A program made the position numbers and the translations under genes. Below are positions 41,966 to 50,733 of a DNA stretch of 64,000 nucleotides, piece after piece. Positions within the stretch are counted from its first letter, which is position 1, and every line of letters begins with the position of its first letter. The DNA comes from Bradyrhizobium sp. dw_411 (GTDB taxonomy: Bacteria > Pseudomonadota > Alphaproteobacteria > Rhizobiales > Xanthobacteraceae). The notes under the pieces are model-generated. The model searched no databases, had not been told where the DNA came from, and saw only the letters and a list, made by a program, of their open reading frames with translations. The stretch spans positions 186,001 to 250,000 of the forward strand of contig NZ_JAAVUY010000010.1 in NCBI RefSeq assembly GCF_018449695.1. The letters run 5' to 3'.

Positions 41966-43558
41966 ATGGACGAGACGTTCCGCGGGTTCCTCGATCAATT
42001 ACGCCAGGCTGGCGAAATGGTCGATTTTCGTCAACCGATCGACATCCGTCACATCGCGACTCTGGTCGACCAGTCCGACAAGGCGTTGTTCTTCCACAAG
42101 GTCATTGGCTATGACATGCCGGTCGTCTCGGGCATTATCCGCACCCGCGAACGCGCCATGATGTCGATGGGCGCAACCGAATACCTGCAGATCGAAGAGC
42201 GGCTGAAAAAGGGACTCAACAATCCAATTCCGCCCGAGCGCGTCGCGAGTTCGCCGACCCGCGAGCTCGTCATGAAAGGCGATGACGTCGATCTGTACAA
42301 ACTGCCGATCCCGATGTCCTCGATTTATGACGGCGGTCCAATGATTACCGCCGGGGTCGTCATTGCCAGGGATCCCGAATACGGGATGAACACCGGTATC
42401 TATCGCTTCATGGTCAAGGAAAAGAACCTGACCGGCATCGATATCGTGACGCCCAACAACATGCGGCTGTTCGTGCAGCGTGCCCTGGAAGCAAAACGTC
42501 CTTTGCCGATTTCGATCAGCATCGGCACACATCCGATCGAACTGCTCGGCGCGGGTTTCAAGGCGCCGCTCGGTACCGACGAGATGGCGATCGCTGGGGG
42601 CATTCGCGGACGGCCGGTCCAACTGGCCGCCTGCGAGACCGTCGATGTTCCCTATCTGGCGGATGCTGAAATCGTGCTGGAAGCGGAGGTGTTGCCGACA
42701 GGCTGGACCCAGCCGGAAGGCCGTTTCGGCGAATTCACCTGGCTGATGGGTGGCCTGCACTGGAATCCTATCGTGCGGGTGAAAGCCGTGTCGATGCGCC
42801 GCGATGCGGTCTATTACTCGCTGCATATGCCTTGGGAGAACACTTGGCTGATGGCGCCGACGCGTTATGCCGCGATCCGGCAGGCGTTGCGCACCGCGAG
42901 CGTCGTGGTCAAGGACATCAACATGACGATGGGCGGCGTCACGTTCTGGCATGCGGTGATCTCGATCAAGAAGCAGGCCGGCGATGGCAAGAACGCGCTA
43001 TTGGCCGCGTTGTCGGTGATGGACATCAAGCATGTTGTCGTCGTCGATGACGATATCGACGTGTTTAATCCCGTCGAAGTCGAATGGGCGATCGCGACCC
43101 GCGTCCAGGGCGACCGCGACATCATGATTGTCAGCAATGCGCGAGGCAAACCTCTGGACCCCAGCCTCGCGCCGACGCCGCACGGTATCGTGCCGACCAC
43201 CGCCAAGGTGGGTATCGACGCAACCATCGCCGAGGGAATTCCCAAGGAGCGCTACGAGCGCATCACCTACGCCTACGCCGACACGGCCAAGATATCGGAC
43301 TACGTTGGCGGCAAGGCCGACCTTGAGGCCAAGAAGGCATCTTCTGATGTGATCGCCAAATTGGCGGAAGAGATCGCCGCCGTCATCGAGAAGACGCCGC
43401 TGTATTTCACTGATGTCGCCGAGCGCTTCTCGAACTATGAGTTCAACGCGGTGGCCCGGGCGATCGGTCTTCTGCATGAAAAGGAAAGATTATGGCAGGA
43501 CCCCAAAGGCTGCCTCTGCCTTCGCAATTCAGCCTTCGCCGCCAAGTTACCGAACTGA
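41966..43558 (+). CDS. UbiD-family prenyl-FMN-dependent decarboxylase
   Basis: This is a 530-residue protein. The catalytic trio of UbiD/Fdc1 enzymes is present by motif: R147 in NTGIYRFMV, and E251 and E256 in EGRFGE, spaced by five as in Fdc1. Other blocks are SIGTHPIELLGAGFKAPLGTDEMAIAGGIRGRPV and VVVDDDIDVFNPVEVEWAIATRVQGDRD. It decarboxylates (or carboxylates) an aromatic, heteroaromatic or unsaturated acid using the cofactor from UbiX. Immediately before an importer (14 nt to the next start). Longer than E. coli UbiD (497), close to phthaloyl-CoA decarboxylase-like sizes. Confidence 0.95.
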   Translation: MDETFRGFLDQLRQAGEMVDFRQPIDIRHIATLVDQSDKALFFHKVIGYDMPVVSGIIRTRERAMMSMGATEYLQIEERLKKGLNNPIPPERVASSPTRELVMKGDDVDLYKLPIPMSSIYDGGPMITAGVVIARDPEYGMNTGIYRFMVKEKNLTGIDIVTPNNMRLFVQRALEAKRPLPISISIGTHPIELLGAGFKAPLGTDEMAIAGGIRGRPVQLAACETVDVPYLADAEIVLEAEVLPTGWTQPEGRFGEFTWLMGGLHWNPIVRVKAVSMRRDAVYYSLHMPWENTWLMAPTRYAAIRQALRTASVVVKDINMTMGGVTFWHAVISIKKQAGDGKNALLAALSVMDIKHVVVVDDDIDVFNPVEVEWAIATRVQGDRDIMIVSNARGKPLDPSLAPTPHGIVPTTAKVGIDATIAEGIPKERYERITYAYADTAKISDYVGGKADLEAKKASSDVIAKLAEEIAAVIEKTPLYFTDVAERFSNYEFNAVARAIGLLHEKERLWQDPKGCLCLRNSAFAAKLPN

Positions 43559-43571
43559 TGCTGGTGCGGGC

Positions 43572-44549
43572 ATGAACGGATTAAGGACACGATTGAATTT
43601 CCGTCTGGTCGCCGTCGCGTTTTGCGTAGGGAGTATGATGGCGGCGTTCACCGCAACGTCGCGTGCGGAGACGTCGCTTCGCATTGCCTCGGCCCAGGTG
43701 TCGATTGCGTCGATCCCCGTGGTGGTCGCGATCCAGCAAAAGCTGTTTCAGGCGGAAGGGATCAGCGCCGAGATCGTCGATTTCGACGGAGGCGGGCCGG
43801 CGGTGCAGGCGTTGGCGGGCGGCGGCGTCGATCTGTGCATCTGTGCCGGCGATCATGCGCTGAGGCTGGCCAGTCGCGGATTGGGGGGCGCGGTTCTGGT
43901 CGCCCTGCTCGACAAGCATCCTTATTCGCTGCTGGCGCCGGTCGCCTCCCCCGCAACCGATCTGAAAAGCCTGCGCGGCAAGCCGGTCGGAATCACGTCG
44001 CCCGGCAGCCTCACCGACAACACGCTTCGCTTCATGATCCGCAAGGCCGGCTTCAATCCGGACAGCGATTACGAGATTATCGCCGCGGGAACCGGCGGGT
44101 CGATGCGTGCCGCGCTCGACACCGGCTCCGTCGCCGCCGGCATGTTCACGACGCCCGATGTCCAGGCCTACATGGCCACCGGAAAATACAAATTCGTCGC
44201 GGATTTCCGCGACCTCGATTACATGGCGCTCGATCTCGTTGTCGTTGGTAGCTGGTTGAAAGCGAACGATGCCACCGCGCATGCGGTGGCGCGCGCCGTG
44301 GTCAAGGCCGAGAAGTTGATCCAGACCGATCAGGCCGTTGTGCAGGCTGCGGTTCACGAGCGGTTTCCCACGCTGTCGCCGGATCTCGTCGTGACCGTTG
44401 CCAAGGACGCAGCCGCGCGCAGCCTGTCGCATGACGGGCACGCGCAAGAGGCCGGATTCAAGACCGCGCTGGAGATGTTGCGGGTCGCAGACCCCACCGT
44501 GAAGGAAGTCACCTACCAGGACGTCGTCGCGCTGCGCTATCTGCCCTGA
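43572..44549 (+). CDS. ABC transporter substrate-binding protein, NitT/TauT family (decarboxylase-linked)
   Basis: This is a 325-residue protein with a Sec leader (LVAVAFCVGSMMAAFTATSRA) followed by ETSLRIASAQVSIASIPVVVAIQQKLF. The NMT1/SsuA-type block FDGGGPAVQALAGGGVDLCICAGDHALRLASRG and TDLKSLRGKPVGITSPGSLTDN are typical. It starts 14 nt after the UbiD-type stop, which places it in the same operon and links its ligand to the decarboxylase substrate. The first ATG is chosen at 43572 because upstream sequence is inside the UbiD gene. Confidence 0.92.
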   Translation: MNGLRTRLNFRLVAVAFCVGSMMAAFTATSRAETSLRIASAQVSIASIPVVVAIQQKLFQAEGISAEIVDFDGGGPAVQALAGGGVDLCICAGDHALRLASRGLGGAVLVALLDKHPYSLLAPVASPATDLKSLRGKPVGITSPGSLTDNTLRFMIRKAGFNPDSDYEIIAAGTGGSMRAALDTGSVAAGMFTTPDVQAYMATGKYKFVADFRDLDYMALDLVVVGSWLKANDATAHAVARAVVKAEKLIQTDQAVVQAAVHERFPTLSPDLVVTVAKDAAARSLSHDGHAQEAGFKTALEMLRVADPTVKEVTYQDVVALRYLP

Positions 44550-44562
44550 ACCGAATGACCTC

Positions 44563-45378
44563 ATGACCGATCCCGTCATTGCCGAAGAAATTCTCGCCCC
44601 GAGCGGTCCGGCGCGCGACGGCATCGACGTTTCGGCCCTGGTCTGGCGTTTGGTGCTGGTCATCGGATTATTGCTGATCTGGGAATTTTCTGCCGGCAAT
44701 CTATTCAACGAATTCTGGAGCAGCCGGCCAAGCCTGATTGGCGAACGGCTATTCGCGCTGTTCAAAAGCGGCGAGATATGGCGGCATGTCAGCACCACGG
44801 TCTCGGAAGCCTTGCTCGGGCTTTTCCTCGGCGCGATCGTCGGCACGCCGATCGGTATCGCGCTGGCGCATTACCGGCGTGCCGCCAAGATCGTCGATCC
44901 CTTCGTGATGGGCCTTTATGGCCTGCCGCGCGTCGCGCTGGCGCCGATGTTCATCCTGTGGTTCGGCATCAGTCTTTTCGCGAAGGTGATGATGTCGTTC
45001 TCCATGGTGGTGTTCGTCTTCATCCTCAATGTCACCGAAGGTATCAGGACCATCGATCCCGATATGATCGACCTGATGCGCACCATGCGCGCGCCGCGGT
45101 CCTACATCCTGCGCAAGGTGACGATACCCTCCATTGTGCCCTGGCTGATCGCGTCCTTTCGCATCGGGATCGGGCTGTCGCTAGTCGGTGCGGTCGTCGG
45201 CGAATTGATCGGCGCCAATCGCGGCCTTGGCTGGTACGTGGTGCGGGCCGGCGGCCAGCTCGATACAACAGGCGTATTCGCCGGTCTGTTTCTACTGATG
45301 CTGCTCGCGATGATCGCCAACCAGATCATCTTCATGATCGAACAAAGGGCGCTGCATTGGCGCCACGAAACCAGATGA
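44563..45378 (+). CDS. ABC transporter permease, NitT/TauT family (decarboxylase-linked)
   Basis: This is a 271-residue protein with about six helices. The EAA-type loop is MRTMRAPRSYILRKVTIPSIVPWLIASFRIGIGLSLVGAV. It follows the binding protein with a 13-nt gap and overlaps the ATPase by 4 nt (ATGA). A single permease gene implies a homodimer, in contrast to the two-permease importer at 31-35 kb. Confidence 0.93.
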   Translation: MTDPVIAEEILAPSGPARDGIDVSALVWRLVLVIGLLLIWEFSAGNLFNEFWSSRPSLIGERLFALFKSGEIWRHVSTTVSEALLGLFLGAIVGTPIGIALAHYRRAAKIVDPFVMGLYGLPRVALAPMFILWFGISLFAKVMMSFSMVVFVFILNVTEGIRTIDPDMIDLMRTMRAPRSYILRKVTIPSIVPWLIASFRIGIGLSLVGAVVGELIGANRGLGWYVVRAGGQLDTTGVFAGLFLLMLLAMIANQIIFMIEQRALHWRHETR

Positions 45379-46154
45379 CGGTCGCGACCGAAGCTCCCCG
45401 TATTCTGCTCGATAATGTCTCGGTGTCCTACGAGACCCCGCGCGGCCGCCTGCCGGTCGTCGATCGTGTCAGTCTTGCGGTGGACAAGGCTGAATTCGTG
45501 GTCCTCGTGGGCCCCAGTGGTTCCGGCAAGTCGACAATCCTGCGCGCGATCGCGGGCCTCAATGCCGTCGAAAGCGGAAGCATCACCGTCGACGGCAAAA
45601 CGGTCGATGGGCCGCCCGAGCATATCGGCTTCATGTTCCAGAAAGACACGCTGCTGCCCTGGCAGACGGTGCGTGAAAATATCGAGGTCGGTCTCGCGCT
45701 GGCGGGTGTATCGCCCTCGCAATGGAAACAGCGCATTGCCGATTTGTTGGCGCTATTGCGCCTTTCCGAGTTTCGCGACGCCTATCCAGCGCAACTCTCC
45801 GGCGGCATGCGTCACCGTGTATCGCTCGGCCGCATGCTGGCCTATCAGCCCGCGGTGATGCTGATGGATGAACCGTTTGGCGCACTCGATTTCCAGACCA
45901 AGGCGGTGATGGGGCGCGAACTCCTGCGCATTTGGGAAGCGGAACGGCGCAGCATCCTGTTCGTCACCCATGATATTGAAGAGGCGGTTGCGCTGGCCGA
46001 CCGGGTGCTGGTGTTTTCGCCGCGGCCGGCCCGCATCGTCGCGGAGCATCAGATCGACCTGCCGCGTCCGCGAAACCTGCGTGCGCTGCGTGGCAGCCCG
46101 GATTTCAGCGCGTATACGCGTGCGATCTGGGAGGCGCTTGGTGACACAGACTGA
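45375..46154 (+). CDS. ABC transporter ATP-binding protein, NitT/TauT family (decarboxylase-linked)
   Basis: This is a 259-residue ATPase. Walker A is GPSGSGKSTILR, the signature is LSGGMRHRVSLGRML, Walker B is VMLMDEPFGALD and the His switch is in FVTHDIEEAVALA. A longer in-frame reading upstream is inside the permease gene, so the ATG at 45375 is used. Last gene of the UbiX-to-importer run; the next gene converges, stop to stop, 1 nt away. Confidence 0.94.
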   Translation: MTVATEAPRILLDNVSVSYETPRGRLPVVDRVSLAVDKAEFVVLVGPSGSGKSTILRAIAGLNAVESGSITVDGKTVDGPPEHIGFMFQKDTLLPWQTVRENIEVGLALAGVSPSQWKQRIADLLALLRLSEFRDAYPAQLSGGMRHRVSLGRMLAYQPAVMLMDEPFGALDFQTKAVMGRELLRIWEAERRSILFVTHDIEEAVALADRVLVFSPRPARIVAEHQIDLPRPRNLRALRGSPDFSAYTRAIWEALGDTD

Positions 46155-46155
46155 G

Positions 46156-46995
46156 TTACCGGTCGCTTTGAAACTCGAACAGCGTGTTGAGAAACGGCGC
46201 CAGCAAAGTCAGCGAATGCTCGCCCGTTGCCGAACGCAACTCGGGAAGAGGGACGGCGCGATCCCGGATGCGGCCGATGTCATCCGTTTTGAGTACGATT
46301 GCACCGAAGAAACTATTGCGACCGTCGGCCTCGACGCAAAGCGCGCCGTAGCGTTCGCGATACCTCGTGGGCGACATCAGCGTGATACGAAACGCATCAG
46401 CCAGATCCATGGTCCAGACGTCGTTCTCGCGTTGTTTCGTCGGAGCCTGCCCAGCCTTGGCATATAGCGCTGCGTCGGTCTCGATCGCGTTGGTCACGAC
46501 CACCAGCTCCCTGAGCCCACTGCAGCCATTGGCGTGCGCCATCCATTCGCGGCGCCACACCAGTTCCGGCGTGTAGTGCTGGCAGTAATAGACCCGGCCC
46601 GCCGCAAAAAGCTCCGGGGCCGTCCGGGTGGTCCGGAATCGGACGAGTTGCTCGATACCGTCGATGATGGCCGGACGCGAAAAATCCTGCGGCGGAAGCA
46701 TCGCAAGTCCGCTGTCGCGCAACGGGCCGATAATGGCGTCTACTTCCCTGGCCTGAAACACCAGCCCATTGAGGCCAAGCGGGCTTTCGAGGACGTCGCG
46801 GCGCAGGACGTCCGTTCCCAAGGGCAAGCCGACCAGTTCCAGATAGCCGCCTTCGAAAACCATCAGATGGTTGATCGAACCCAGCGAATGATAGCCCCGG
46901 GGCGTCACCGTGAAGCCGAGCTGTTCCATCAGCGCGGCGGCGCGCTCCATGTCGAACAGCGTATTGATCACGATATGGTCGAGCGGAAACGCCAT
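46156..46995 (-). CDS. Glyoxalase/VOC-like domain protein
   Basis: This is a 279-residue protein starting MAFPLDHIVINTLFDMERAAALMEQLGFTVTPRGYHSLGSINHLMVFEGGYLELVGLP, the layout of the Glyoxalase_3 (VOC) family with two paired modules. Metal ligands could be the N-terminal His and the Glu of YLELV, but both modules need structural confirmation. It is the last gene of a minus-strand run from 52.1 kb (Mo-hydroxylase subunits, CoxG-like, enoyl-CoA hydratase-like). It may act on a ring-opening or lactone intermediate. The upstream in-frame ATG at 47070 is rejected. Confidence 0.85.
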   Translation of the reverse strand: MAFPLDHIVINTLFDMERAAALMEQLGFTVTPRGYHSLGSINHLMVFEGGYLELVGLPLGTDVLRRDVLESPLGLNGLVFQAREVDAIIGPLRDSGLAMLPPQDFSRPAIIDGIEQLVRFRTTRTAPELFAAGRVYYCQHYTPELVWRREWMAHANGCSGLRELVVVTNAIETDAALYAKAGQAPTKQRENDVWTMDLADAFRITLMSPTRYRERYGALCVEADGRNSFFGAIVLKTDDIGRIRDRAVPLPELRSATGEHSLTLLAPFLNTLFEFQSDR

Positions 46996-47026
46996 GGGAA
47001 CCGAACCTCGCGAAAGTCCGGCGTTA

Positions 47027-47761
47027 TTACTCCTTCGAGGAGAGCACGACGGACAACAAGGTCGAGGCATAGCGGGCAGCGGCGTCCGGGTCCATATGCG
47101 GTGCGACCGCGAGATATTCCTTTACCGCGGCAATTGCCGGCCGGCTGCGGTCCGTCAACTTGGCCAGCGTGGCTGCGACCGCGGCGTCAAGCTTGTCCGC
47201 GGGGACGACTTCGCTGAGAAAGCCCAATTCCAGCGCTTCAGCGGCTCCGATTTTTGTCCTTGTGTAGACGAGGTGCATCAGGCGCTTGGGTGGCACCTTG
47301 CCGAGTACGGCCGAGATGGCGAGTGTCGGCGGCAAGTTCGTGTCCATTTCCGGCAGAGAAAATTGCGTGCCTTCGGCCGCGATCGACAGGTCGCATTGGC
47401 CGACCATGGCGCAGCCGAATCCCCGCGCCTCGCCCTGCACAACCGCGATAACCGGGACCGGCGTTGCGCGGATATCGGCGTAAAGGTCCAGAATGGGTTG
47501 CGTGACGCCGGTGCGCATTGCCAGCGCGTTCTTTGGTTTCGCCGAAGCGGGACCTGGGTCTCTGCCAAGACAAAAGTGCTCGCCTTGCGCACGAATGATG
47601 ACGGCTTTGACGGCCGGATCGGCGCCGCACTCGCGGATGGCCTGTCCCAGCGCGGAGACATCTTCGGTCATCAGGCGGTTGCCTTGCTCCGGGCGGCTCA
47701 ATGTTATGGTTGCGGTGAAGCCGGCTTCGTCGCGTGTCACGAAAAACGGGGCGGTTTCCAT
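47027..47761 (-). CDS. Enoyl-CoA hydratase/isomerase family protein
   Basis: This is a 244-residue crotonase. The fold shows VKAVIIRAQGEHFCLGRDPG (usually GxGFSAG oxyanion hole), VIAVVQGEARGFGCAMVGQCDLSIAAEG and the AALELGFLSEVVPADKL block. In the second loop Glu sits in the QFSLPEMDTNLPPT segment, near the catalytic position. It may hydrate, isomerise or open the ring of a CoA ester. The ATG at 47761 has AAGGA upstream. It lies between CoxG-like and glyoxalase-like genes in the Mo-hydroxylase operon; this is not a usual partner of CO dehydrogenase. Confidence 0.88.
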   Translation of the reverse strand: METAPFFVTRDEAGFTATITLSRPEQGNRLMTEDVSALGQAIRECGADPAVKAVIIRAQGEHFCLGRDPGPASAKPKNALAMRTGVTQPILDLYADIRATPVPVIAVVQGEARGFGCAMVGQCDLSIAAEGTQFSLPEMDTNLPPTLAISAVLGKVPPKRLMHLVYTRTKIGAAEALELGFLSEVVPADKLDAAVAATLAKLTDRSRPAIAAVKEYLAVAPHMDPDAAARYASTLLSVVLSSKE

Positions 47762-47817
47762 CGTCGTCCTTTCAGAAGATATGGCTTGAATTGAAATGCT
47801 GCCGGCCAATCGTGGGC

Positions 47818-48354
47818 TTAGCCCTTGATGGTGTTGCGCACGCCATCGAACAGGACCTTCAGTCCCGAGATTGGTTTCGCAGAATCTTGCGCTTCATCAT
47901 CACCGGATTCGATCTGGGCCGCGAAGTTGCGGGCAAACTCGTTCATGATCACCTGAGCGGTATTCTGGATTAAGGCCGCTCCCCGCCCATATTGCGCGAT
48001 CGAACCGGCCAATTGAACATCGGTATCCACCAGCACGCGGGTGCCTTCAGGCGCACTCGCAAGCGAGAACACCACGTTCGCCTGTGCGGTTCCTCGCGCC
48101 TTGGTTTCGGAGCCGCTCGCTTCCGCCATCACGCGATGGTTCGCCTCATCGACTTCCTTGTAGATCAGCTTGCCCTTGAAGTTGAGAAGCACGGGGCCAA
48201 GCCGGACCGAGATCGTGCCGACATAGGCGCCATCCTCGCCTTGCTCCAGCAACTGTGCGCCAGGGGCGCAGCGCGCCATGCGCGGAACATCATTTAGCTT
48301 CGCCCATGCCTCTGCCGGCTGAACGGGGACAGTAAACTCGTTATGAATCTTCAT
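47818..48354 (-). CDS. CoxG/SRPBCC-family protein (carbon monoxide dehydrogenase subunit G-like)
   Basis: This is a 178-residue protein starting MKIHNEFTVPVQPAEAWAKLNDVPRMARCAPGAQLLE, the CoxG signature, with SRPBCC/START-like fold. CoxG proteins assist molybdenum-hydroxylase maturation or membrane attachment; they occur with CoxL-like enzymes of many kinds, not only CO dehydrogenase. It lies 30 nt downstream of the large-subunit gene and fits the same operon. The C-terminus has a hydrophobic-poor tail, so direct membrane insertion is not evident. Confidence 0.92.
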   Translation of the reverse strand: MKIHNEFTVPVQPAEAWAKLNDVPRMARCAPGAQLLEQGEDGAYVGTISVRLGPVLLNFKGKLIYKEVDEANHRVMAEASGSETKARGTAQANVVFSLASAPEGTRVLVDTDVQLAGSIAQYGRGAALIQNTAQVIMNEFARNFAAQIESGDDEAQDSAKPISGLKVLFDGVRNTIKG

Positions 48355-48384
48355 GATGGATCCTTTTTACGCAACGCTCCGAAG

Positions 48385-50733
48385 CTATGCGGCGTGCTCG
48401 CCATATGCGCCGGCCCGTTCGAGGGCCCGCACGATGCGATCGGGCATCAGCGGCGTTTCGGTGAAACGGACTGCGAAGGGTGACAACGCATTCTCGATTG
48501 CCGCGATAATGGCCGCGGCGGCGGGGATGGTTCCGCCCTCGCCAGCGCCCTTGACGCCAATCGGATTGAGCGGCGAGGGGGTTTCGACATGCGCGATGGC
48601 GCAGATCGGAACATCAGTTGCCATCGGCAGCAGATAGTCGGCGAAGGTGGTGGTCAGCGGCTGCGCGTTCTCGTCATATTGCATCCATTCGAGCAAAGCG
48701 TTGCCGATGCCGTGAGCGACGCCGCCCTGCACCTGCCCATCGACGATCAGCGGGTTGATGACATTGCCGCAATCGTGGCCAACTGAGTAGTTGAGGATTT
48801 TGACGGCGCCGGTGCCGATGTCCACTTCAACTTCCACCACATGCGTTCCGCTGCAATAGGCGGCCTGCGGCGGCGCGAAGTAGGCGGTATGTTCCAGGCC
48901 TACGGGCTGGTCGGATTCCATGGAAAATCCAGGCATGCCTTGCGCCGCACGCGCCAGTTCGCCGAACGAGACGGTCGGACGATTGCCGCCGCGCCCGATC
49001 GCTTTTCCATCTTCGAGATCAATTTCGCTTTCAGGCAAACCAAGCGTTCGCGCCGCCAGCTTCATGATCGAAGCCCGCACATGGGTGCCCGCGATGGACG
49101 CCGAGGAGCCGGCGTTGACCGCGAGCCGGCTCGCGAACGCGCCGACGCCGTTGGCGATACCGGCGGTGTCGCCGATCGTGACGGTCACATCTTCGATTCG
49201 GCAGCCGACCTGATCGGAGACGATTTGGGCCAGTGTGGTTCGCGTGCCCTGTCCCTGGCTGGTCGCACCCGAGGTAACCCGGACCTTGCCGCTCGGTAAA
49301 ACGCGCACCGTGACGCCTTCGAACGGACCGAGACCAGTGCCTTCGACATAGGAAGCCAGGCCGATGCCGATGAAGCGGCCGTTGGCTGTCGCTTCGGCCT
49401 GCCGCCTCGGAAAGTCCGCATAGCGGGCGAGTTCCAGCGCGGCGTCATGCCCGCGGGGATAATCGCCGCTGTCATAGATCAGCGGCTTTCCGTCGCGGAA
49501 AATCAGGCCGACGGAATAGGGCATCTGTTCGGGACGGATATAGTTGCGGCGGCGCAGATCGGCTGGATCGAGTTTCAGTTCATGCGCGACCCTGTCCATC
49601 AGCCGTTCCATCGCGAAAACGGCTTGCGGCCGGCCGGCGCCGCGAACCGGCGTCGTGGCTACTTTATTCGTGAATGCGACGGTGCATGCGAGATGATAGG
49701 ACGGAACGACATAGGGACCCGGCATCGTGGCGCCCGCGATATAGGGCATGATGATGCCCCACGGGACGAATGCGCCGGTGTCATGCAGCATGTCTCCGCG
49801 CACGCCGAGAATCATGCCGTCATTGTCCACCGCGATCTCGACGTTCCAGTATTGGTCGCGCTCCTGCGTGGCGCACAGAAAATGTTCGCGCCGGTCCTCG
49901 ATAAATTTGACGGGCCGGCCGAGCGCACGGGCGGCGTGTGCGACGACTGCGTCTTCCGGATAAAAGATCGCCTTGGGTCCGAAGCCGCCGCCGACATCGG
50001 GGGCGATGATGCGAATGCTCTCCAGGTCAACTTCGAGGATTTCGGCGAGCATCCGCCGCGCGATGTGCGGTGTCTGGGTGGAAGACCACAGCGTGAGAGC
50101 ATCGGTCATGACATCGGGTTGCGCGAGTACGCCGCGCGTTTCCATGGCCATCCCGCCGCCGCGGTGCTGCCAGAGCTCTTCGCGAAACACATGCGGTGCC
50201 GATGCAAACGCCGCTTCGACATCGCCGTATTTCATGACGAATTCGGAGACGATGTTGCTGTCGAGATCGGCATGCGCGCGGGGGGCGCCCTGGGCGAGGG
50301 CCGAACGGACGTCGCTCACCGCCCCAAGTACTTCATAGTCGACTTCGATCGCGGCCAGCGCGTCCTCAGCCAGATAGCGGCTGTCGGCCACGACGATCGC
50401 GAGCGCCTGCCCGACATAGCAGACTTCCTCCACGGCCAGGCTGTGTTGGGTGCGCAGCGTCGACATTGTTGAATTGGGAAGCAGCAACGGCATTCGCTGC
50501 TTGCGCATCTGCTCAGGCAGATCGTCTGCCGTCAAAACGGCGTGAACGCCCTCGCAGCGCAGTGCTGCGGAAGTGTCGATCGACTTGATCCGTGCGTGCC
50601 CATGCGGGCTGCGCAGGAATGCCGCATGCAACGTTTCTGGAAGATGGATATCGTCGACGTAGCGGCCCTTGCCCGAGACGAGGGCTACGTCCTCGAAGCG
50701 GCTGACGCGGGCTCCGAAATTCTTCACTCCCAT
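48385..50733 (-). CDS. Molybdenum hydroxylase large subunit (xanthine dehydrogenase/CoxL form II-like)
   Basis: This is a 782-residue protein of the xanthine oxidase large-subunit family. It has GKGRYVDDIHLP at the start, VGQALAIVVADSRYLAEDA, MAMETRGVLAQPD, the VRGAGRPQAVFAMERLMD motif (V363-R368) and the catalytic Glu in GVKGAGEGG (E732). True form I CO dehydrogenase has AYXCSFR at the active-site loop; here the loop reads PVRGAGRP, so CO oxidation is unlikely. It hydroxylates an aromatic or N-heteroaromatic ring, or an aldehyde, with water as oxygen source. The ATG at 50733 overlaps the small-subunit stop (TGATG). Confidence 0.94.
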   Translation of the reverse strand: MGVKNFGARVSRFEDVALVSGKGRYVDDIHLPETLHAAFLRSPHGHARIKSIDTSAALRCEGVHAVLTADDLPEQMRKQRMPLLLPNSTMSTLRTQHSLAVEEVCYVGQALAIVVADSRYLAEDALAAIEVDYEVLGAVSDVRSALAQGAPRAHADLDSNIVSEFVMKYGDVEAAFASAPHVFREELWQHRGGGMAMETRGVLAQPDVMTDALTLWSSTQTPHIARRMLAEILEVDLESIRIIAPDVGGGFGPKAIFYPEDAVVAHAARALGRPVKFIEDRREHFLCATQERDQYWNVEIAVDNDGMILGVRGDMLHDTGAFVPWGIIMPYIAGATMPGPYVVPSYHLACTVAFTNKVATTPVRGAGRPQAVFAMERLMDRVAHELKLDPADLRRRNYIRPEQMPYSVGLIFRDGKPLIYDSGDYPRGHDAALELARYADFPRRQAEATANGRFIGIGLASYVEGTGLGPFEGVTVRVLPSGKVRVTSGATSQGQGTRTTLAQIVSDQVGCRIEDVTVTIGDTAGIANGVGAFASRLAVNAGSSASIAGTHVRASIMKLAARTLGLPESEIDLEDGKAIGRGGNRPTVSFGELARAAQGMPGFSMESDQPVGLEHTAYFAPPQAAYCSGTHVVEVEVDIGTGAVKILNYSVGHDCGNVINPLIVDGQVQGGVAHGIGNALLEWMQYDENAQPLTTTFADYLLPMATDVPICAIAHVETPSPLNPIGVKGAGEGGTIPAAAAIIAAIENALSPFAVRFTETPLMPDRIVRALERAGAYGEHAA

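Noticed and set aside
36818..43558. Housekeeping ubiquinone-biosynthesis ubiX/ubiD pair
   Set aside because: Linkage to a CoA ligase, thioesterase, quinone-oxidoreductase-like gene and an importer favours catabolism. The housekeeping role cannot be fully excluded without seeing the rest of the genome.
49447..50472. Long open frame on the plus strand opposite the Mo-hydroxylase large subunit
   Set aside because: Its translation is rich in Arg, His and Asp without any family block, and it lies fully inside a well-supported gene on the other strand. It is a shadow frame caused by high GC.
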